Shown here piece by piece: positions 5,882 through 9,421 of a stretch of 9,421 nt of DNA. Source of the stretch: Clostridia bacterium (lineage in GTDB: Bacteria; Bacillota_A; Clostridia; Christensenellales; Aristaeellaceae). The stretch covers positions 1-9,421 of the forward strand of contig JAFQOY010000029.1 of the NCBI GenBank assembly GCA_017412025.1. The letters are read 5' to 3'. Each line of letters begins with the position of its first letter. Position 1 is the first letter of the stretch. The position numbers were made by a program, and so were the translations under genes. The notes beneath the pieces were generated by a model. It saw nothing but the letters and a program-made list of their open reading frames with translations, made no database searches and was not told the DNA's origin.

Positions 5882-5896
5882 ATCCGGTCACCGGAT
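5882..5896. promoter_or_regulatory. Perfect 15-bp palindrome between divergent promoters
   Basis: ATCCGGT-C-ACCGGAT is a perfect inverted repeat. It ends 5 bp before the -35 box of the rightward promoter and lies about 50 bp upstream of the leftward -35 box, a usual place for a shared activator or repressor site. The cognate regulator is unknown. Confidence 0.5.
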
Positions 5897-5901
5897 TGTG
5901 C

Positions 5902-5930
5902 TTGACGAAGTGCATCTGCATTACTATACT
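5902..5930 (+). promoter_or_regulatory. Sigma-A promoter of the DUF1295 membrane protein gene
   Basis: TTGACG (5902-5907), 17 bp, TATACT (5925-5930). The start is expected near 5937, leaving a leader of about 99 nt. Confidence 0.78.
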
Positions 5931-5932
5931 AA

Positions 5933-5950
5933 TGTGTGATGTAACACACA
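5933..5950. promoter_or_regulatory. Inverted repeat over the transcription start (candidate operator)
   Basis: TGTGTG (5933-5938) and CACACA (5945-5950) form a perfect 6-bp inverted repeat with a 6-nt spacer, covering the predicted +1 of the DUF1295 gene. The position suggests a repressor site. The binding protein is not known. Confidence 0.45.
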
Positions 5951-5960
5951 AATAATCGAT

Positions 5961-6000
5961 GTACTGTGGACGCAGTGCATTTCTGCCTGCGTCCGCATAC
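5961..6000 (+). promoter_or_regulatory. Leader hairpin upstream of the DUF1295 gene
   Basis: TGTGGACGCA (5965-5974) pairs with TGCGTCCGCA (5988-5997) including one T-G pair, and GTA (5961-5963) pairs with TAC (5998-6000) across a bulged C. The loop is 13 nt. No T tract follows, so it is not a simple terminator; it may stabilise the message or hold a regulatory fold. The ribosome site AAGGAGG (6022-6028) stays outside it. Confidence 0.45.
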
Positions 6001-6035
6001 AATGGGATGCACAATCGATTCAAGGAGGCAATATC

Positions 6036-6836
6036 ATGGTATTTCCCGCTGGTTTCTTTTTCCTTTTTGCCGCCGCGCTGGCGCTGAGTGCAGTCGGCTT
6101 CAAAAACTACATCTGGTTCATCTCCCTTGGCTATGGCTTCGCCATCGCGGGCGAGGGCCTGCTGATGCTCATCCTTCACGCAAAGGGGCTGACGCTGGGC
6201 ACGGCAATCCTGTGCCTGCTGCTGGTGGCCTACGGCTGCCGCCTGAGCGGGTATCTGGCGTTCCGCGAGTTTGTGCTCACCTCGTATAAGGAGCGCATGA
6301 AGGGCGAGATCAAGGAAGGAAAGACCGTTCCGTTTTTTGTGAAGATCGCCATCTGGGTCACCTGCGCGCTGCTGTATGTGACGCAGGTGCTGCCGGTGTT
6401 CTATCGCCTGCAAAACGGCGCAGGATCCAATCTCTTTACCTGGATCGGCGCAGGCGTGATGGCCTTCGGCCTGCTGATGGAGACGGCGGCTGATCTGCAG
6501 AAGAACAGAGCCAAGAAGATCAATCCCCGGCGCTTTGTGGATACGGGGCTTTACCGCCTCGTGCGCTGCCCGAACTATCTGGGCGAGATGCTCTTCTGGA
6601 CCGGATGCCTGATTTCCGGCGTCGGTACGGTTTCGGGTTGGCAGTGGGCGATGGTGCTCGTCGGCTATATCGGCATCATCTATGTGATGTTCAGCGGCGC
6701 GCGCAGGCTGGAAATGCGCCAGGACAGGAACTACGGCGCGGATCCCGAATACCAGAAATACGTGAAGACGGTACCGATCATGATCCCGTTTGTGCCGCTT
6801 TACAGCGTGAAAAAGCACAAATGGCTCGTTGCCTGA
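6036..6836 (+). CDS. DUF1295 family membrane protein (steroid 5-alpha-reductase C-terminal/ICMT-like fold)
   Basis: A 266-residue polytopic inner-membrane protein with about six to seven hydrophobic segments (around 4-20, 26-47, 53-70, 102-120, 133-150, 182-197, 203-221). Residues 148-186 carry the family core: 'METAADLQKNRAKK', then 'GLYRLVRCPNYLGEMLFWTG' (171-190). This matches the cofactor-binding region of DUF1295 and steroid 5-alpha-reductase-like proteins, where the usual motif is R-H-P-N-Y-x-G-E; here His is replaced by Cys178. Relatives include NADPH-dependent double-bond reductases and isoprenylcysteine-type methyltransferases, so the reaction cannot be named. AAGGAGG lies 7 nt before the ATG. 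It is a single-gene unit with its own promoter and terminator. Confidence 0.85.
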   Translation: MVFPAGFFFLFAAALALSAVGFKNYIWFISLGYGFAIAGEGLLMLILHAKGLTLGTAILCLLLVAYGCRLSGYLAFREFVLTSYKERMKGEIKEGKTVPFFVKIAIWVTCALLYVTQVLPVFYRLQNGAGSNLFTWIGAGVMAFGLLMETAADLQKNRAKKINPRRFVDTGLYRLVRCPNYLGEMLFWTGCLISGVGTVSGWQWAMVLVGYIGIIYVMFSGARRLEMRQDRNYGADPEYQKYVKTVPIMIPFVPLYSVKKHKWLVA

Positions 6837-6854
6837 CGGTATTTTGCATGGATG

Positions 6855-6889
6855 CGCCCTCGCAGAAAGCGCTGCGGGGGCGTTTTTGC
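6855..6889 (+). terminator. Intrinsic terminator of the DUF1295 gene
   Basis: CGCCCTCGCAG (6855-6865) pairs with CTGCGGGGGCG (6872-6882), 11 bp with one T-G wobble, a 6-nt loop, then TTTTTGCT. It begins 18 nt after the stop codon. Confidence 0.9.
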
Positions 6890-6909
6890 TGTGGATTTTG
6901 CGTTCCGGG

Positions 6910-6938
6910 TTGAAAGCGTACCGTCTTTGCTGTACGAT
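6910..6938 (+). promoter_or_regulatory. Promoter of the diaminopropionate ammonia-lyase gene
   Basis: TTGAAA (6910-6915), 17 bp, TACGAT (6933-6938). The start is expected near 6945, about 49 nt before the ATG. The -10 box is weaker than the other promoters of the window. Confidence 0.6.
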
Positions 6939-6993
6939 AGAGCCATGAAATACAGTGCGCGGCCTGACGCACTGCAGAATGGAGGATGACGCC

Positions 6994-8193
6994 ATGGAAG
7001 GGACGATGATCCGGTGGACGATGAACCGGATGCCCAAGTCGGATGACGTCTGGCTGAAGGTCATGAGTCCGGACGAAGTGAAGAAGGTTCGCGCGTTTCA
7101 CAGCAGCTTTCCGCAGTATAAGCCGACGCCGCTGGTCAGATTGAAAAGCACGGCCAAAGCGCTGGGGCTTGGGGGCCTGTATGTCAAGGATGAAAGCAAG
7201 CGTTTCGGACTCAATGCGTTCAAGGTGCTTGGCGGTTCCTACGCCATCGCGCATGAGATTGCCGACGCCGTCGGCCGGGATATCGGTGAGACGGACTACG
7301 CCTACCTGACCGGCGAAAAGCTGCGCAGCGAGTATGGGCAGGCGACGTTCTACACCGCAACCGACGGCAACCACGGCCGGGGCGTGGCCTGGTCCGCGCG
7401 GCAGCTGGGGCAGAAGGCCGTCGTGCTCATGCCCAGGGGAACGGTTCAGTCCCGGTATGACAACATCGCGCGCGAGGGCGCGTCGGTATCCATCGAGGAA
7501 GCGAACTACGACGAGTGCGTGCGCAGGGCATGTGCGCTGGCAAAAAAGGCGGAGCGCGGCGTCGTGGTGCAGGATACGGCGTGGGAAGGCTATGAACGCG
7601 TTCCCTGCCGGATCATGCAGGGCTACGGCACGATGGCGGACGAGGCGGCGCAGCAGCTGGCGGAAGACGGCGTAAAGCGCCCGACGCATGTCTTCCTTCA
7701 GGCGGGCGTGGGCAGCATGGCCGGGGCGGTTGCGGGCTATTATGCCAATCTTTACGGCGACGCCTGCCCGAAGATCGTCGTGATGGAGCCGCACGAGGCA
7801 AACTGCCATTACCGCAGCGCGCTTGCCGGAGACGGATCAATCCGGATTGTCGGCGGCGATCTGCATTCGATGATGGCAGGGCTTGCCTGCGGCGTACCCA
7901 ATCCGATCAGCTTTGACATCCTGAAAAACCATGCGTGCTGCTTTATCTCCTGCGCGGACGAGGCGTCCGCCTGCGGCATGCTCCTGCTCGCCGCGCCGGC
8001 TGCGGGCGATCAGGCGATCGTCTCCGGCGAGTCCGGTGCGGTCGGTATGGGTCTGGTGCAAATGATCATGACGGACGGGGCGTATGCGGAAATAAAGGAT
8101 AGCCTCGGCCTTGATGAAAGCAGCGTCGTGCTGCTGTTTTCCACAGAAGGGGATACCGATCCGGAAAACTATCGGGCGATTGTGAACAGATGA
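6994..8193 (+). CDS. dpaL: Diaminopropionate ammonia-lyase
   Basis: A 399-residue PLP-dependent fold-type II enzyme that splits 2,3-diaminopropionate (and D-serine in some homologues) into pyruvate and ammonia in the cytoplasm; E. coli YgeX is almost the same length. Visible sites: 'YKPTPLVRL' (42-50), 'KRFGLNAFKVLGGSYA' (69-84) with PLP lysine Lys77, 'TATDGNHGRGVAW' (121-133) with Asp124, 'QDTAWEGYERVP' (193-204) with Asp194, and the phosphate-binding loop 'QAGVGSMAGAV' (236-246). The Asp residues correspond to the catalytic acids described for E. coli. ATG 6994 was chosen because GGAGG (6981-6985) lies 8 nt upstream; an in-frame GTG at 6955 would place the ribosome site inside the gene. Unlike E. 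coli ygeX it is not beside carbamoyltransferase or hydantoinase genes. The next gene encodes an LDH2-type dehydrogenase, which could use pyruvate (inference). Confidence 0.95.
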   Translation: MEGTMIRWTMNRMPKSDDVWLKVMSPDEVKKVRAFHSSFPQYKPTPLVRLKSTAKALGLGGLYVKDESKRFGLNAFKVLGGSYAIAHEIADAVGRDIGETDYAYLTGEKLRSEYGQATFYTATDGNHGRGVAWSARQLGQKAVVLMPRGTVQSRYDNIAREGASVSIEEANYDECVRRACALAKKAERGVVVQDTAWEGYERVPCRIMQGYGTMADEAAQQLAEDGVKRPTHVFLQAGVGSMAGAVAGYYANLYGDACPKIVVMEPHEANCHYRSALAGDGSIRIVGGDLHSMMAGLACGVPNPISFDILKNHACCFISCADEASACGMLLLAAPAAGDQAIVSGESGAVGMGLVQMIMTDGAYAEIKDSLGLDESSVVLLFSTEGDTDPENYRAIVNR

Positions 8194-8234
8194 GCATGCC
8201 GCCGCATTTTTTTGACGTTTCGGATATTTTATGA

Positions 8235-8262
8235 TTGTTTCTCCCGCAAAATGTGATATGAT
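8235..8262 (+). promoter_or_regulatory. Extended -10 promoter of the LDH2-family gene
   Basis: TATGAT (8257-8262) is preceded by TGA, giving the extended TGn form; a weak -35, TTGTTT (8235-8240), lies 16 bp upstream. The start is expected near 8269, about 142 nt before the ATG, leaving the longest leader in the window. Confidence 0.6.
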
Positions 8263-8274
8263 GGATACAAAGAA

Positions 8275-8368
8275 TCCGCCGGTAAGGAATTGCAGCGGCG
8301 GAGCTTAAACGGGCTGCCGCGATATCCTGTGAGTAGACAAAAAATACCGCCGGAATGATCGCAGGCGG
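8275..8368 (+). promoter_or_regulatory. Structured leader of the LDH2-family gene
   Basis: TCCGCCG (8275-8281) pairs with CGGCGGA (8296-8302) around a 14-nt loop. GCGGC (8295-8299), part of that stem, can instead pair with GCCGC (8316-8320), so two folds exclude each other. A third stem is CCGCC (8347-8351) with GGCGG (8364-8368). No T tract follows. I do not recognise a known riboswitch class; GC-rich sequence can form such stems by chance. Confidence 0.35.
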
Positions 8369-8410
8369 CTTCATCAGACTACTTTATTCAATGATTGACG
8401 GAGGTACACC

Positions 8411-9421
8411 ATGGCATATCATTATCTTGATTATGAGCAGCTTCACGCATTCTGCCGTGCGGCGTTCAGGTCTTATGGCTTTGACGAGGCGCAGAGCGCC
8501 GGCATCACCGATATTCTGCTCGCCGCCGATCTCAACGGCATCGAGTCCCACGGCGTGCAGCGCATGGTCCGCTATGACCACGAGATCAGCTGCGGCATGG
8601 TCGATGTGAACGCCGAGGCGAAGATCGTGCATGAGACTCCCATTTCCGCCGTCATCGACGCGTGCAACGGCATGGGTCAGGTGATGGGCCGCATGGCGAT
8701 GCAGATGGCAATCGACAAGGCGAAGCGCTGCGGCTGCGGCATGGTGACCGTGCGCCGCTCCAACCATTACGGCATTGCGGGCTACTACACGGAGATGGCT
8801 GCTGCCGAGGATCTGATGGGCATCTGTATGACCAATACGGAGGCGATCATGGTGCCGACGTACGGCAAGCAGCCCATGATCGGCACCAACCCCATCGCGC
8901 TGGCGATGCCTGCCGATCCGGTGCCCTTCTCCTTCGACTGCGCGACGACCGTCGTGCCGCGCGGCAAGTTTGAGGTGTACACCAAGCGCGGAGACGACGT
9001 GCCCGTGGGCTGGGGCGTCGATGAAAACGGACAGGATTCCGTCGACGCGCCGCGCATCCTGGCGAATATCATCAGCAAGGCCGGCGGCGGCATCCTGCCG
9101 CTGGGCGGCTCCAGCGAGCTGATGGGCAGCCACAAAGGCTACGGCTTTGGCGTGATCTGCGAGCTGTTTACCGGCATCCTCGCCGGCGGCCTGACTGCGG
9201 AGCGCATCTACAAGACCGAGGACGGCGGCTCCGGCATCTGCCACAGCTTTATCGCGGTCGATTATGGCATCTTCGGCGACAAGAAGGAAATTCGTGCCGC
9301 GTTCTCCGAGTATCTGCAGAAGCTTCGCGACTCCAACAAGGCCGAGGGCTGCGAGCGCATCTACCCCCACGGCGAAAAGGAAGTCGATATGCGCGTCCTG
9401 CGCAAGGAAATGGGCGTTCCG
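8411..9421 (+). CDS. Malate/lactate dehydrogenase, LDH2 family (3' end outside the window)
   Basis: ATG follows GGAGG (8400-8404) by 6 nt, and the frame is open for all 337 codons to the last base of the window. The family is usually 330-370 residues, so little is missing. LDH2 enzymes are NAD(P)-dependent and unrelated to classical lactate dehydrogenases; members act on malate, lactate, ureidoglycolate (AllD) or 2,3-diketogulonate. Visible motifs: 'NGIESHGVQRM' (42-52) with His47 and Arg51, 'VRRSNHYGIAGYY' (114-126) with likely catalytic His119, 'GTNPIALAMP' (158-167), 'FDCATTVVPRGK' (175-186) and 'GSHKGYGFG' (239-247). These place it in the family but do not fix the substrate. It has its own promoter and a long leader. 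Lying after the pyruvate-forming ammonia-lyase, a pyruvate/lactate or malate role is plausible. Confidence 0.92.
   Translation, partial: MAYHYLDYEQLHAFCRAAFRSYGFDEAQSAGITDILLAADLNGIESHGVQRMVRYDHEISCGMVDVNAEAKIVHETPISAVIDACNGMGQVMGRMAMQMAIDKAKRCGCGMVTVRRSNHYGIAGYYTEMAAAEDLMGICMTNTEAIMVPTYGKQPMIGTNPIALAMPADPVPFSFDCATTVVPRGKFEVYTKRGDDVPVGWGVDENGQDSVDAPRILANIISKAGGGILPLGGSSELMGSHKGYGFGVICELFTGILAGGLTAERIYKTEDGGSGICHSFIAVDYGIFGDKKEIRAAFSEYLQKLRDSNKAEGCERIYPHGEKEVDMRVLRKEMGVP

Noticed and set aside
4684..5955. 423-codon plus-strand frame opposite the alcohol dehydrogenase
   Set aside because: The minus strand encodes a complete iron alcohol dehydrogenase with all metal ligands, a ribosome site and a promoter. 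The plus-strand frame has none of these and is rich in His/Arg/Ala.
6955..6993. GTG 6955 as start of the ammonia-lyase
   Set aside because: It would put the clear GGAGG site inside the gene and adds 13 residues absent from the usual length. ATG 6994 gives 399 residues, close to E. coli YgeX.
5880..7064. 394-codon minus-strand frame across the DUF1295 gene
   Set aside because: It spans a plus-strand promoter, a terminator and two plus-strand gene edges, and its product has no family resemblance.
8196..8213. Possible terminator after the ammonia-lyase gene
   Set aside because: ATGC-CGCC-GCAT followed by seven T is only a 4-bp stem, too weak to call.
8355..8609. 84-codon frame starting in the LDH2 leader
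   Set aside because: Most of it overlaps the LDH2 coding sequence in another frame, it lacks a ribosome site and its product looks like a shadow translation.
8384..9370. 328-codon minus-strand frame opposite the LDH2 gene
   Set aside because: It is the antisense shadow of a clear LDH2-family protein, with a His/Ala/Asp/Val-rich translation.

Overview
The window looks like a chromosomal stretch from a GC-rich, anaerobic Gram-positive bacterium, most likely a gut-type member of the Clostridia. The evidence is GC-rich genes with strong AGGAGG-type ribosome sites, near-consensus sigma-A promoters (TTGACA-17-TATAAT type), short intrinsic terminators, a threonine/serine exporter split into two genes, an exported FMN/FAD reductase, an iron-type alcohol dehydrogenase and diaminopropionate ammonia-lyase. 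There are no RNA genes, insertion sequences, CRISPR arrays or phage genes. Species cannot be read from the sequence.

Layout. 2-226: C-terminal end of an SDR dehydrogenase (gluconate 5-dehydrogenase-like), with its terminator. 380-2143: a secreted flavoprotein reductase (signal peptide, FMN-binding domain, FAD fumarate-reductase-like domain) with its own strong promoter, a TetR-type operator over the start site, and a terminator. 2332-2901: a TetR/AcrR regulator of the LmrA/YxaF type, whose predicted transcript starts at its start codon. 3043-4310: a two-gene ThrE-type exporter operon with a GTGA overlap, followed at once by a possible 47-residue small ORF (4311-4454) and two terminator hairpins. 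4600-5775 (minus): a YqhD-like iron-containing alcohol dehydrogenase. 5776-6035: a divergent control region with two promoters, two inverted repeats and a leader hairpin. 6036-6836: a membrane protein of the DUF1295/steroid 5-alpha-reductase C-terminal fold. 6994-8193: diaminopropionate ammonia-lyase. 8194-8410: promoter plus a structured leader of about 140 nt. 8411-9421: a malate/lactate dehydrogenase of the LDH2 family, cut by the window end.

How the parts may work together. Apart from the ThrE pair, nearly every gene has its own promoter and most have a terminator, so this is a string of single-gene units rather than one pathway. The best-supported functional link is the TetR regulator with the reductase: they are adjacent, and the reductase promoter carries a palindrome of the type bound by this TetR subfamily. 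Most of the rest is redox and amino-acid metabolism: DpaL makes pyruvate and ammonia, LDH2 enzymes interconvert 2-hydroxy- and 2-oxoacids, and ThrE exports serine or threonine. The most unusual gene is the exported reductase. By eye alignment it keeps the FMN and FAD sites but has lost every residue that binds or protonates fumarate in flavocytochrome c3, so its electron acceptor is probably something else.
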